57,971 bases of DNA from Lachnospiraceae bacterium (GTDB taxonomy: Bacteria; Bacillota; Clostridia; Lachnospirales; Lachnospiraceae). Position numbers and translations under genes: made by a program. Each line of letters opens with the position of its first letter. Position 1 is the first letter of the stretch. Positions 44,050 to 53,760 of the stretch are shown here, piece after piece. The DNA is taken from the NCBI GenBank assembly GCA_026169045.1, contig JAPFDH010000037.1:1-57971 (forward strand), written 5' to 3'. The notes under the pieces are model-generated. The model was not told where the DNA came from. It worked only from the letters and a program-made list of their open reading frames with translations, and ran no database searches.

Positions 44050-44880
44050 TCAGTCTCCGTTTTTATTCACCGATTCCTCATTCAAATGCTGCAACAATTT
44101 CGTATAAAGTTCTTTTGTATCTTCCTTTTCTTTCCCACTCAGTACCATTTTATTTCCTTTAACCGTCAAGATAACCGCCCCATCGCACCTCGTATACGTA
44201 TATCGTTTATACTTTCCAAATTCCTGATTCTTGAAATCTCCCATCTGCAAGCGAAAACTTCCAAAACCACTTACTCGCCTACCCTCTACCGTTTCCTCTG
44301 TATAAGTAATCTGTGTTATATCCTTATATAAAATTTCTCTGTCAGGCCAATACGATGCACGAATTACAAAGGAATCGGTTCCATATTCGTATGTAATATT
44401 TCCTGTAAATAACAAAACTCCTACAAGGCCAATGACACAAATACAGATAATCATTCCCCATTTGCTTTTCGAAGTTTTTTTTCGTTCCGAATCATCAATG
44501 GGTACATTTTTTTCTTTTAGTAATTCCAAAAATTCCTCTCGTTTTTGAACAGCACAAATGATACTTTTTCCATCTCCTTTTAATACAATTCGATCCAAAG
44601 AGGCTGCTGTGGAAGAAATCGGATCCCATGTCCGATATACTTCTGTAATTTTTGAACAGGCAATCGACTGTTTGCTAAAACCAAACACGACCGTCACTGT
44701 TTCATCACTAACTTCTACATAATTGCGAATAACAAACGGCAAAAAGATGATATTATAAAATACCCCTATAAGAATCCCCCAAATTTTTTCTTCTGATGCA
44801 AGTATGGCAGTCAGTACAATACCTTCCCCAAAAAGCATCACAAACCAAAACCAAAGATCAATTTTTCCACGAAATCTCAT
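44050..44880 (-). CDS. Membrane protein with PH-like domains
   Basis: 276 residues. Two N-terminal helices (WFVMLFGEGIVLTAILA; GILIGVFYNIIFLPFVI), a bacterial PH-like region (ETVTVVFGFSKQSIACSKIT), a central helix (GMIICICVIGLVGVLLFTG) and a second PH-like part. I chose ATG 44880 because AAAGGAGCGGG precedes it. The two PH-like parts look like a duplication. Function unknown. Confidence 0.6.
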   Translation of the reverse strand: MRFRGKIDLWFWFVMLFGEGIVLTAILASEEKIWGILIGVFYNIIFLPFVIRNYVEVSDETVTVVFGFSKQSIACSKITEVYRTWDPISSTAASLDRIVLKGDGKSIICAVQKREEFLELLKEKNVPIDDSERKKTSKSKWGMIICICVIGLVGVLLFTGNITYEYGTDSFVIRASYWPDREILYKDITQITYTEETVEGRRVSGFGSFRLQMGDFKNQEFGKYKRYTYTRCDGAVILTVKGNKMVLSGKEKEDTKELYTKLLQHLNEESVNKNGD

Positions 44881-44969
44881 ACCCGCTCCTTTCCATACCA
44901 TCCTTTTTATAATGATATAACTCTTATTCAAAAACCTAACCCGTCCTCTACGCTTTTAAGTTCTGTTTA

Positions 44970-45701
44970 TTATGCAAAAGTTATCGCAGTATCAATAATT
45001 TTCTTTGATTTTATAATTTCTTCATCTGTTCCATCACATTCAAGTATTACTCTTCCCTTGAATCCATGTAAAAACTGTTGAAACACCATGTTATAGTCAA
45101 TATCACCCTGTGTTAAAGGAAGATGTTCATGTTCTACATTAAAGTGTTTTCCCGCAACATGCAGACATTTTGGAAATTTGACATCAATTACCTGCCTCAA
45201 ATGTTGATAATTGTCAATATGTGCAACGTCCAACAATTGCTCTACATAACTGTCCGTATCAAAAACAATTTTAATATCAGCAGGATTATAATGGAATAAA
45301 TCAATAATACTGTTATTTTCCAAATACCATACGATATTCTTTAATTTTGCTTTTTTCGAAAAATCCATTGCCCTTTCTGCCAATAATTGTTCAATATTCC
45401 CTGGCACATTTGCTTTGTCACAAACAGGATGAATAATAACTTCATTCATATCTAAGAATTTAACAATTTCAAGAAGTCTATCACCATATCTTTCAAAATC
45501 ATCTGGTGTAAACACAGCATGCAATATGACCGGAAAACCAATTTCTTTTATATACTGCTCTTTCGGGTTTGGAATATCATTTATACATATATCTCCGTCT
45601 TTAAACCATATTTGCATAAAATCAAAACCATTTTTTTTACAAAAATCCACTTCACTTTGATAGTTATTATACCATCGAATTCCACGGCCAATTGAAATCA
45701 T
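44970..45701 (-). CDS. TIM-barrel sugar isomerase/endonuclease IV-like protein
   Basis: 243 residues. Typical barrel sequences: MISIGRGIRWYNNY, FPVILHAVF, DMNEVIIHPV, IVWYLENNS, IKIVFDTDSYV, CLHVAGKHF and VILECDG; the His, Asp and Glu in these motifs would bind the metal. Such proteins isomerise or epimerise sugars. I chose ATG 45701 since GGAGGTG precedes it. Single gene; substrate unknown. Confidence 0.7.
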   Translation of the reverse strand: MISIGRGIRWYNNYQSEVDFCKKNGFDFMQIWFKDGDICINDIPNPKEQYIKEIGFPVILHAVFTPDDFERYGDRLLEIVKFLDMNEVIIHPVCDKANVPGNIEQLLAERAMDFSKKAKLKNIVWYLENNSIIDLFHYNPADIKIVFDTDSYVEQLLDVAHIDNYQHLRQVIDVKFPKCLHVAGKHFNVEHEHLPLTQGDIDYNMVFQQFLHGFKGRVILECDGTDEEIIKSKKIIDTAITFA

Positions 45702-45856
45702 ACTATACACCTCCTTATATAAATTTTCCTCATTCTTACTTTTTACCTATTTTTATTTAAAGTGATTATATCATGTCTTTTTCTCACTTTCCATAATAGC
45801 CTTTTGATTAAAAAAATCACCCGGCGCCTGTCACTACCGGATGATTTTTCCATAAA

Positions 45857-46162
45857 CTATTGAACAAAATATTTCCCGCGGTATGCAGCAATGCCTCCCA
45901 TCATGGATACCACACGATAACCACGTCGGCTAAGCCTTCTGCATACATCCAGACTGGATCCGCCCCATTCACAATAGAAAAGATATTTTTTATTTCGATC
46001 CAGCCTTTCTTCCATCTGCAAAAACTCCTCGTAGGGAACATTATAAGCGCCTTTGAGATGGCCTTCCCGATAAGCAGCAGGAGTTCTTAAATCAATCAAA
46101 ATATACGTTCCTTTCGTAATATATTCATCCGCTTCAGAAGCGGAAATGATCGCCATTCTCAT
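45857..46162 (-). CDS. Rhodanese-like protein
   Basis: 101 residues, one rhodanese domain: YILIDLRTPAAYREGHLKGA and the active-site Cys in LFYCEWGGSSLDVCRRL, ending in SMMGGIAAYRG. It transfers sulfane sulfur or senses redox state. I chose ATG 46162 (or 46156) because AAAGGATG precedes it; the longer listed ORF has no family-like N-terminus. Confidence 0.85.
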   Translation of the reverse strand: MRMAIISASEADEYITKGTYILIDLRTPAAYREGHLKGAYNVPYEEFLQMEERLDRNKKYLFYCEWGGSSLDVCRRLSRRGYRVVSMMGGIAAYRGKYFVQ

Positions 46163-46289
46163 AGGATTTTCATCCTTTCTCCGACACAAAACTCGGATTT
46201 TTACAGAACATTTCTGTCCCATACCATATAATATGATTATGAGGACGGGATGTACCTGATTTTTCCCAAAAACGATGAGAAACACGGCT

Positions 46290-46381
46290 TTGCGAGTTTC
46301 TCACGTTCGCGGACAATCGCCGTATGCGTATGTAAGCATTAAGCATCCGCGCACGGCTCGTTGTCTAGGCGCAAATAAAAG
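46290..46381 (-). repeat. Dispersed ~85-bp palindromic repeat, copy 2
   Basis: The inverted counterpart of 8923-9008. It reads GCGAGTTTCTCACGTTCGCG at its left end and finishes TTGTCTAGGCGCAAATAAAA, with an extra short insertion (TAAGCATTAAGC). It sits between the rhodanese start and a terminator. Confidence 0.6.
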
Positions 46382-46424
46382 AGGATATCCCAAAAGCTGC
46401 AATACGTTTCGGATATCCTCTTTT
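46377..46424 (-). terminator. Bidirectional terminator
   Basis: AAAAGAGGATATCC pairs with GGATATCCTCTTTT, with T-runs on both strands. It would stop the 46522-46749 gene. Confidence 0.8.
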
Positions 46425-46521
46425 CCTGTCTGATCTGTCGCAAAAGCGTTCCCAAGGATTCTTTCGCAAAAGATCTTACCAGTTATTCATGAAAAACTAT
46501 TATCACTTTTTCAATAATTCA

Positions 46522-46749
46522 TTATCTGCAGTTCTCTGCTCCTGTCTGTCTTTCCTCTGCACGGTTCTTTGCAGAATCTGTAGCCTTGTTCTTAGAAACA
46601 TTGGATGCCTTATTTTTGTAGGTAGCAGCATTCTTATTTTTAGAATTGTTTTCTGCTGTATCCGAATAAGAATTCTTCATATCTGCTGCATTCTCATAAC
46701 CATTTGTGGATACATTCTTACTGTTGGAATCTTTCATGTTTCTTGCCAT
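46522..46749 (-). CDS. Small Asn/Ser/Lys-rich hydrophilic protein
   Basis: 75 residues starting MARNMKDSNSKNVSTNGYEN after GGAGGTC. Asn-, Ser-, Lys- and Ala-rich with repeated NKN/KNKA motifs, no hydrophobic segment and likely disordered. Similar short proteins in Lachnospiraceae are annotated as hypothetical. It could be a spore or stress-associated protein, but there is no evidence here. Confidence 0.55.
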   Translation of the reverse strand: MARNMKDSNSKNVSTNGYENAADMKNSYSDTAENNSKNKNAATYKNKASNVSKNKATDSAKNRAEERQTGAENCR

Positions 46750-47104
46750 TTTCATGACCTCCTATAATATAGTTTTCCATTCGACACTTTCAGTCAATGG
46801 GCATGACATGCGTTTCATGTGTGTTTCCATTCTCTAAAAGTGATACATTGGATTACAACATCTAGTATGGCAAAAATCAAATGTTTTATGCTCGAAAACC
46901 TTCTGACAGATATTGTAAAACGATTCTGTTCTCTTTTTTTAATAAACTTATAGTAACTATTCAGAAAAATTTCATAGACGCTATTTTTAAAATATGATAG
47001 AATATGACATGTAATCGTTCCGTCACATTATGTTTTAACTAAAATTTGGATAACATAATACTATTAATTTTCATCTGCATTTTTATATGAATGAGAGGTT
47101 TTAT

Positions 47105-47590
47105 ATGTCAACCAGAGAATTTTTAATACAATTAGAATCTTCTCTTCGCGGAGAAGTCAGCGAGGCAGTTATACAGGAAAATTTAAATTACTATGGCGGT
47201 TATATCCGGGAACAAATCGCTGCCGGAAGGGACGAACGTGAGGTTTTGGAAATGCTTGGTGATCCACGTCTGATTGCCCGTACCATCATTGATACCAACG
47301 GCGGAGACGGTTCGTATCAGACCGGTTCCCAATCTTCTTACTCCTCGTATAGCCAAACTTCCCAAACTTATGATCATACATCTTCCACACAAGAGGGAAG
47401 CCATTTTCATCTCCACCATGTGGATGGAACAAAATGGTATGTCAAGGCACTTTTGATTGCGATTCCCATTTTGTTTATCTTTTTTATTGTAAGTATTATC
47501 ATGGGTATCCTTGGATTGATTGTTCGCTTTGCTGTTCCCATTCTCATTATTCTGATTGTAATATATCTTGTAAAGAAGATATTGAAATAG
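47105..47590 (+). CDS. HAAS-domain membrane protein
   Basis: 161 residues. The N-terminal 60 residues are a HAAS/DUF1700-like helical domain (FLIQLESSLRGEVSEAVIQE, LEMLGDPRLIARTI), followed by a Ser/Tyr/Gln-rich linker and two C-terminal helices (LIAIPILFIFFIVSIIMGIL; VPILIILIVIYLV). These proteins usually act with a PadR-type regulator, which is not visible here. I chose ATG 47105 with GAGAGG upstream. Confidence 0.75.
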   Translation: MSTREFLIQLESSLRGEVSEAVIQENLNYYGGYIREQIAAGRDEREVLEMLGDPRLIARTIIDTNGGDGSYQTGSQSSYSSYSQTSQTYDHTSSTQEGSHFHLHHVDGTKWYVKALLIAIPILFIFFIVSIIMGILGLIVRFAVPILIILIVIYLVKKILK

Positions 47591-47620
47591 CTTATCTAAC
47601 CATAAAAATACCTATATCAT

Positions 47621-47684
47621 AAAAAGAGGGAACAAGATTTCGGCTGCTGATTTTTCAACCGGAATCCATATTCCCTCTTTTTTA
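47621..47684. terminator. Convergent bidirectional terminator
   Basis: AAAAAGAGGGAA pairs with TTCCCTCTTTTTT across a 35-base loop. It ends both the HAAS gene and the polysaccharide operon. Confidence 0.75.
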
Positions 47685-47716
47685 TGATTTGTTTTTCATT
47701 CTTTATAATATATCTT

Positions 47717-48931
47717 TTATAATTTTTTTTCTTTCATCAATCCCAGATACCCCAATCCGGTAATCACCGCAAATTTTAACAGATTGATGATCAGCAATCC
47801 ATACGCCATTCCCCATACGCCAAAGTTTAATAACAGTGGTACTACCACTACAAAAAACAATACCGTATAGATCACTCCCATATAGACCTGATACTTTTCA
47901 GAAGCAAAACGTAATACGACTGTCATCATGGTATTGGATAAAAAGAAAAATACCTGCCCGGCATTCGCTACCCAAAACAAAGGTTTTGCCGCCTCGTAAT
48001 TATTGGAATAAAACAATCCCACAAAGATATGGGAGCCGATCACACTTCCCACGGTAAAAACAATTCCCAACAAAATCATGATACCCACAATTCCGCTGAA
48101 CATTTTCTTTGTTAATTGTCCCCGATATTTTGCCAAATGTCCGGCAATGACACCATTCAAAGGAGTGGAAAGCAGAGATACCATTTTTCCTACCAATGTG
48201 GCATAGTAAAAAATAGCGGTCATCTCATCACCGTTTACTACCAGAAGAGGAAGCAGAAGACGATCCGAATAGGATACAAAATCCGACATCAGATACGCTG
48301 CAGACAGGGAAATCATAACATTTCGATTTTCCTTATAGTTCCTGGAACGTTGGAAAAACGGACGCCGGAAAATACTTCCCTGAACCGTAACATAAATCAG
48401 TCCGGCCACTTCGCCCAGAAGCAGCATAGTAACCCAGGATTTTGTCACAAAAAACTGAAGAAGACCGATCAAATATCCCCCGGCAATCACCATGTAATAA
48501 ATGAAAAATCCTTTATAATTCAAATCCAGACGAAACTGTACATCTGCATAGTACCGGATAATGGTTGCAATAATCAGTACTGCAATTCCGATTCCCGTCG
48601 CTCCTGCACTATCTCCCTTGATCCAGATTGCAATAGCGGTAACGATACAGGCCAACGCCGCCACACCAGTCAGAAACCAGTTATAATCACCGTTAACCGT
48701 TTCCGTCCGCGTAGAAATTTTCATTCTGGCATAGTTGGCTCCGGAACCACAGGCGGAGGCCATTAGTCCCATAACAGCTGTAAAGAATAGAATTTTTCCT
48801 TGTCCTGCAGTCCCAAGAAGCTTTTCCATAAATGGATAAATAAGAAAACTCAGTACTCCATTCATGACTACCAACGCCACTGCACCGTAAACAAAATCCG
48901 TAGCGAATCGTTTCATTGCTTTTATTTTCAT
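47717..48931 (-). CDS. Polysaccharide flippase (Wzx-like)
   Basis: 404 residues with about 12 hydrophobic segments, in line with the MATE/Wzx fold of lipid-linked sugar flippases. Basic N-terminus MKIKAMKRFATDFVYGA. Last gene of the operon, overlapping the LicD gene by 4 bases. It would move the finished, lipid-linked unit across the membrane. Confidence 0.75.
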   Translation of the reverse strand: MKIKAMKRFATDFVYGAVALVVMNGVLSFLIYPFMEKLLGTAGQGKILFFTAVMGLMASACGSGANYARMKISTRTETVNGDYNWFLTGVAALACIVTAIAIWIKGDSAGATGIGIAVLIIATIIRYYADVQFRLDLNYKGFFIYYMVIAGGYLIGLLQFFVTKSWVTMLLLGEVAGLIYVTVQGSIFRRPFFQRSRNYKENRNVMISLSAAYLMSDFVSYSDRLLLPLLVVNGDEMTAIFYYATLVGKMVSLLSTPLNGVIAGHLAKYRGQLTKKMFSGIVGIMILLGIVFTVGSVIGSHIFVGLFYSNNYEAAKPLFWVANAGQVFFFLSNTMMTVVLRFASEKYQVYMGVIYTVLFFVVVVPLLLNFGVWGMAYGLLIINLLKFAVITGLGYLGLMKEKKL

Positions 48932-49794
48932 GTATTTCTTTCACCCATTTCTATTTTTACGTACTCTGGCTGACAATGTGTATAAACCCTGTCTTTTTCC
49001 GGGGGCAATTTCATATAGTCTCCATAAATCGTACGAAGCACTTTATTCCATTCCTTTGGAGCAGGAAATTCTTCCTTATCCAATGTTACTTTTACCGTTT
49101 CCTGAAACCATGCTTTTTTATATACCAGGGAAATATCCTGGATCAAAAAGTTTCCGTAAAAACATTCCTGGCGTTTTTTATTATGATTTCTTCCCCACTG
49201 GGAAACCCGGTCATACCAGCGGATGATTTTCTTTGCCGGAATCTTCTTTCCCAGCTTAGACAATATAGAAACTACCAGGCGGCTAAATCCCTCATATTTT
49301 TTCATATCCAATTCAAATCGATGTCCCAATCCAAGACCATAAATAAAATACAGCATTCCCTGGGTCGCTTTTCGGATTATTCCATTGTCATGCAGATCAT
49401 CAATAATAAAAATATCCACACTGACATGATTATTGATTCCCTTTCCGTAAAACTGTTCTTCCGCATTATCCTCACGAATCACGGAAGGCACATACATTAC
49501 ACGGGGCACATAATCAAAAATCGCCTCTTCCCCCATATCACTGGGTTCTACGTAGATAAAATCTTCTGATAATTCTTCTCTTACCACTCTCTGAAATACT
49601 TCAAAGTCTTCCCGAAGCATAGCCGTATCAGCATCATCATCCCAAGGAATCGCACTGTGATGACGAATCGCTCCCAAAAGGGTACCACTTTCAAGGAAAA
49701 AATGAATTTTATGTTTTTCACAAATTCTTTCTATCTCATGGATAATCAGCCGATGACAGGCATGAATCTGATCGATCGCTTCCTGTGTTTTCAT
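48928..49794 (-). CDS. LicD-family phosphotransferase
   Basis: 288 residues. ESGTLLGAIRHHSAIPWDDD is the defining LicD motif, with catalytic Asp residues, followed by DTAMLREDFEVFQ. LicD proteins attach phosphocholine or other phospho-groups to glycans; the donor here is unknown. I chose ATG 49794 over TTG 49800. It lies 6 bases after the glycosyltransferase stop. Confidence 0.85.
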   Translation of the reverse strand: MKTQEAIDQIHACHRLIIHEIERICEKHKIHFFLESGTLLGAIRHHSAIPWDDDADTAMLREDFEVFQRVVREELSEDFIYVEPSDMGEEAIFDYVPRVMYVPSVIREDNAEEQFYGKGINNHVSVDIFIIDDLHDNGIIRKATQGMLYFIYGLGLGHRFELDMKKYEGFSRLVVSILSKLGKKIPAKKIIRWYDRVSQWGRNHNKKRQECFYGNFLIQDISLVYKKAWFQETVKVTLDKEEFPAPKEWNKVLRTIYGDYMKLPPEKDRVYTHCQPEYVKIEMGERNT

Positions 49795-49800
49795 ATGCAA

Positions 49801-50793
49801 TCACTCATTTCCTTTCTCTGTTTTTAATTCTTCCTGTTGGGAATTATTCTCATCTTTTTCCGTAAAATTAATCCGCTCTTCTTCCACCACGAGAGGACGT
49901 CTCATAACACGGCTGTTAATGCCCAAAATGTATTCTCCAATCATACCAATAAAGAAAATCTGTACCGATCCCAAGAGACACACTGCAATTAAAATTGGTG
50001 TCATTCCGGCCTGAAAATTATCCCAATTGAGTAACTTTAAGATCAGATAAATAATTGCTACCAATACACTCACACAACAGCTGATCATCCCCAGAATCGT
50101 AGCCACACGAATACCGGCTTTGGTATAGGAAGTGATACTTAACATAGCAGCGTCAAATAAACGATACCAGTTATTGCTGGTTTTTCCCGCTCTTCTTTGT
50201 GGTTGTGTATAAGGGATTTCTTTTCTTCTGAATCCCAATTCTGCCACTACACCACGCAAAAACGGAGTCGGATCATCCAATTCCTTCAGTACCCGGATAA
50301 ACTTTTTATCATACAGACCAAATCCGGTAAACTGTTCAATCTGCTCCACATCCGATAATTTTTTTATCGTCTTGTAATAACAGCCGCGCAGGAAATACAT
50401 CAATTTACTTTCTTTACTTTTTGTTTTGATACCTATGACAATTTTATAACCCTCTTCCCATCCATGGACAAACTTATGGATCATTTCCACCGGATCCTGA
50501 AAATCTGCTGCCAAAAGGATACCACAGTCTCCTGTCGCCTGAAGAAGACCATAATAAGGAGAATTAAACTGACCGAAATTTTTCGCATTAAATATCGCCT
50601 TTATCTTTGGGTTTTCCGCACAGAGTTTTCTGAGAAGCGTTCTGGTCTGATCTTTTGAATCATTATCGATAAAAATAATTTCATAATCATAAGACGGAAG
50701 TTGTGTCCGAAACTCCTCTATAATCGCCGCACTAAGCGGTACTACATTTTCTTCTTCATTGTAACATGGTACAACGATACTTACTTTTTTCAT
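49801..50793 (-). CDS. Family 2 glycosyltransferase (GtrB/DPM-like)
   Basis: 330 residues. N-terminal GT-A domain: VSIVVPCYNEEENVVPLSA, IIFIDNDSKDQT and LLAADFQDPVEMI. Two C-terminal helices (RVATILGMISCCVSVLVAII; MTPILIAVCLLGSVQIFFIG). This architecture makes polyprenyl-phosphate-linked sugars, often used to decorate glycans after export. 4 bases after the epimerase stop. Confidence 0.85.
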   Translation of the reverse strand: MKKVSIVVPCYNEEENVVPLSAAIIEEFRTQLPSYDYEIIFIDNDSKDQTRTLLRKLCAENPKIKAIFNAKNFGQFNSPYYGLLQATGDCGILLAADFQDPVEMIHKFVHGWEEGYKIVIGIKTKSKESKLMYFLRGCYYKTIKKLSDVEQIEQFTGFGLYDKKFIRVLKELDDPTPFLRGVVAELGFRRKEIPYTQPQRRAGKTSNNWYRLFDAAMLSITSYTKAGIRVATILGMISCCVSVLVAIIYLILKLLNWDNFQAGMTPILIAVCLLGSVQIFFIGMIGEYILGINSRVMRRPLVVEEERINFTEKDENNSQQEELKTEKGNE

Positions 50794-50797
50794 AGCT

Positions 50798-51781
50798 TCA
50801 TTCTTTCCTTTTCATCTCTTTTCGGCACCATTCCACCGTTCTTTGAATCCCATCTTCAAATGAAACCTCCGGTGAAAATCCGGTGTCTTTTGTCAGCTTA
50901 CTGATATCTGCACAAAGATACATAACCTGTCCCGGCGGATAGGGAAGTTTTCCAATCCCAATCGCACGTCCCGGAGCTGCTGCATCACGAATCTGACGAA
51001 TATAAGAAGCCAATGGTCTGGCTGTTCCACTTCCAATGCAGTACACAGCCTGATCGCTTCCATATTTTGCTGCCAAATACATAGCTCTGGCAGCATCTTC
51101 GGAATAAATGTAATCCCACATTTGTTCCCCTTTGGTATACTCCGGGCTCTCTCCACGAAGCATCTGACGGATTCCTGACATAACCATAGTATAAGAATTG
51201 TCAAATGGTCCGTACACACTCAAAAAGCGTGTCCATACATGACGAATCCCATATTTCTGACATAGAATCCGACTCAGGCGACCGGCACATAATTTTGCTA
51301 TTCCATATCCGTTTTCCGGTCTTTCCGGCACATACTCATTCAATGGTATACCTGCCGGTTCTCCTTTGTTATCTTCCTGAACGACATTTTCCATCACACG
51401 GCCATATTCTGCCTGGGAACCTGCTCCCACAAATACACGGCATCCCACATGGTGTGCTACAGTTACTGCATCCAGGGTCTGGGTTATATTGCGGTTCTGT
51501 AAATAAACGTCATTTCTGGAATCTCCATATGTGCCCATCCATCCCAAATGGAACCAGGCATCATAAGTTCCTGTCAGAGAAAGTGATTTCAGTTCCTCCA
51601 GGCTGCATTCCGCAATATGTAATTTTTCATGCTCCGGCAACTGATTTCTCTTTGGAGAATCCGGTCGGATTACAGCTGTCACCTCTACACCATCTGCCAG
51701 AAGCAATCTGGTAAGTGTCGCTCCGATCATTCCCGTAGCACCGGTGATGATCGCTCGTTTTATATTTAATCCCTGTTCCAT
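50798..51781 (-). CDS. NAD-dependent epimerase/dehydratase (possible YerF-type reductase)
   Basis: 327 residues, extended SDR: RAIITGATGMIGATLTRLL (NAD loop), GAGSQAEYG (the Ser region) and YGIAKLCAG (catalytic Tyr-x-x-x-Lys). Operon position right after the YerE-like gene suggests it reduces the C4 acetyl branch, like YerF in Yersinia yersiniose synthesis, or epimerises the sugar. This is inference. Confidence 0.7.
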   Translation of the reverse strand: MEQGLNIKRAIITGATGMIGATLTRLLLADGVEVTAVIRPDSPKRNQLPEHEKLHIAECSLEELKSLSLTGTYDAWFHLGWMGTYGDSRNDVYLQNRNITQTLDAVTVAHHVGCRVFVGAGSQAEYGRVMENVVQEDNKGEPAGIPLNEYVPERPENGYGIAKLCAGRLSRILCQKYGIRHVWTRFLSVYGPFDNSYTMVMSGIRQMLRGESPEYTKGEQMWDYIYSEDAARAMYLAAKYGSDQAVYCIGSGTARPLASYIRQIRDAAAPGRAIGIGKLPYPPGQVMYLCADISKLTKDTGFSPEVSFEDGIQRTVEWCRKEMKRKE

Positions 51782-51868
51782 AATTTTCCCTCATCTACAT
51801 AAACCAACCCATGAAATTACCAAAGCAGATTTCTTCATCTGCTTTGGCAATTAAAAAACATTTGGGAG

Positions 51869-53683
51869 TTATTCTCGTATCACTGGTATAAACATATTTT
51901 CTTCCAGTTCTTTTTCATCCAAAAATGGTGCCAAATCTTCCAACGGCGCAGAAACCAATGTTCCGTCCGGTAAACGTTTGGTCGCTGATTTTGGCTCAAA
52001 CTTTTGCTCTGTGTCAACAAATATTTCACAGATTGCCGGTCCTTTCAATGCCAGTGTTTCTTCAATTACGGAACCCAATTCACTGTTTTTTGTAATCTTC
52101 CGATATGGGAATCCATAAGCCGGAGCCAATTTTGACATATCAGGGAAACTCAAATCCCTGCTGTCCACTCCGACACCTACCAATGGCTCTCCAAAGAAAT
52201 TTGTCTGTGTCTGCCGAATGGAATGATACCCTCCATTATTGATTAAGAAAATCTTAATCGGCATCTGATGGTGCCAAATGGTCTGCAGTTCCTGAATATT
52301 CATCTGAATACTGCCATCTCCTGTTACACAAATCAGATCCTGGCTATGATCCGCTACACATGCACCGATCACGGCCGGAAGGTCATATCCCATGGACGCG
52401 ATTGCTGAATTAATAATAAACCGCTGTCCTTTCTTGATAACATATCCATGACTTCCCACCACGCAGGCTGACCCGTTTCCGACTACCGTAATCTGGTTCT
52501 CATTCAGACGGCTGCTCAATTCTTTGATAAACGCATACACATTGGCATACTCGCCTTCTTTATAATGTTTTGGCATCACTACCGGATATTTTTTCTTCCA
52601 ATTCTGACATGTTGCAATCCAATCCTGACCAGTAAATACCGGTTTTTCTGTCAGACGTTCATCCATTTTTTCAAGCAAATCCTTGGCATCTGCCCATACC
52701 GGCATATCCACATGAAGGGTCGGTTTTTTCAATTCCTCTTTATCAATATCATTGACGATTACATACGCCTCCCGTGCCCAGGTCTGATAATTATATCCCA
52801 CCTGGCGGATACTGAGACGATTGCCGACAGCAAACACCAAATCACTGTTTTGTACCGCAAAATTTCCCGGACGATCTCCCATGATGCCGCCTCTGCCCAC
52901 ATATAACGGATGTTCATCATAAATGGCATCAATACTATCCCAGCATGTCACCACCGGAATATTCAGTTTTTCCATCACACTGCAAAATGCATCATAACCT
53001 CCGGAAATACGGATTCCGTTTCCGGCATAAAACACCGGTCGTTTGGCATTTTTTATTTTTTCGATTATGGCATCCACCACATCCATCGTAACTTCTTTAG
53101 GCAGTGTTTTCTTATATTCCTCCGGATCATATCCTTCCAGTTCCTCTGTATCCACATATGCTCCCTGTACATTCAGAGGAATATCCAGCCAGCATGGTCC
53201 CGGCCTTCCATTTTGTGCTATAAAAAGTGCTTTTTCCAGACAATAACGGATTTTTTTCGGATCAATCACCATCTCACAATATTTTGTCATGGAATCCACA
53301 GCCTTACAGATATCAAATTCCTGATCCCCGAGAGCCCGAATCCCTAATCCTGTACTTCTGGCAGTCGTATCATAACGAACCTGACCGGATAATACCAACA
53401 TAGGAATCGAATCCAGATAAGCACCTACCACACCCGTTAACGCATTCGTTCCTCCCGGTCCGGTCGTAACACAAAGTGTTGCTATTTTATTGTGAATTCT
53501 GGCATAACTTTCCGCTGCAATGGCACAGGCCTGCTCGTGATGCTGATACAGGCATTTCAGTCCTTCCTGATGTCCCAGTGCATCATTCAGATGCATGGCG
53601 CCTCCTCCTGTTACGGAAAACACATTTGTTATTCCCTGTTCCACCAGAAACTGAGAAATATAATTGGATACTTTTATCTTCAT
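51869..53683 (-). CDS. Thiamine-diphosphate enzyme, YerE/acetolactate-synthase-like
   Basis: 604 residues. N-terminal domain with VTGGGAMHLNDALGHQ and QHHEQACAIAAESYAR (catalytic Glu of ThDP enzymes), a middle domain, and the C-terminal ThDP/Mg site VTGDGSIQMNIQELQTIWHH ending in LINNGGYHS. In a CDP-dideoxysugar operon this is best read as YerE, which adds an acetyl group from pyruvate to C4 of the sugar. A plain acetolactate synthase is less likely because ilv genes are absent. GGGAGG precedes ATG 53683. Confidence 0.75.
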   Translation of the reverse strand: MKIKVSNYISQFLVEQGITNVFSVTGGGAMHLNDALGHQEGLKCLYQHHEQACAIAAESYARIHNKIATLCVTTGPGGTNALTGVVGAYLDSIPMLVLSGQVRYDTTARSTGLGIRALGDQEFDICKAVDSMTKYCEMVIDPKKIRYCLEKALFIAQNGRPGPCWLDIPLNVQGAYVDTEELEGYDPEEYKKTLPKEVTMDVVDAIIEKIKNAKRPVFYAGNGIRISGGYDAFCSVMEKLNIPVVTCWDSIDAIYDEHPLYVGRGGIMGDRPGNFAVQNSDLVFAVGNRLSIRQVGYNYQTWAREAYVIVNDIDKEELKKPTLHVDMPVWADAKDLLEKMDERLTEKPVFTGQDWIATCQNWKKKYPVVMPKHYKEGEYANVYAFIKELSSRLNENQITVVGNGSACVVGSHGYVIKKGQRFIINSAIASMGYDLPAVIGACVADHSQDLICVTGDGSIQMNIQELQTIWHHQMPIKIFLINNGGYHSIRQTQTNFFGEPLVGVGVDSRDLSFPDMSKLAPAYGFPYRKITKNSELGSVIEETLALKGPAICEIFVDTEQKFEPKSATKRLPDGTLVSAPLEDLAPFLDEKELEENMFIPVIRE

Positions 53684-53760
53684 TCTTTACCTCCCATATC
53701 ACCATATTTTGAGGGTGCAGACCTGCAGACTGCATCAGATATCTGCCTTATATGCTCCGA

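Noticed and set aside
51869-53683. Calling the ThDP enzyme acetolactate synthase for branched-chain amino acids
   Set aside because: No ilvN, ilvC or ilvD is near; the gene is inside a CDP-dideoxysugar operon, so a YerE-like role fits better.
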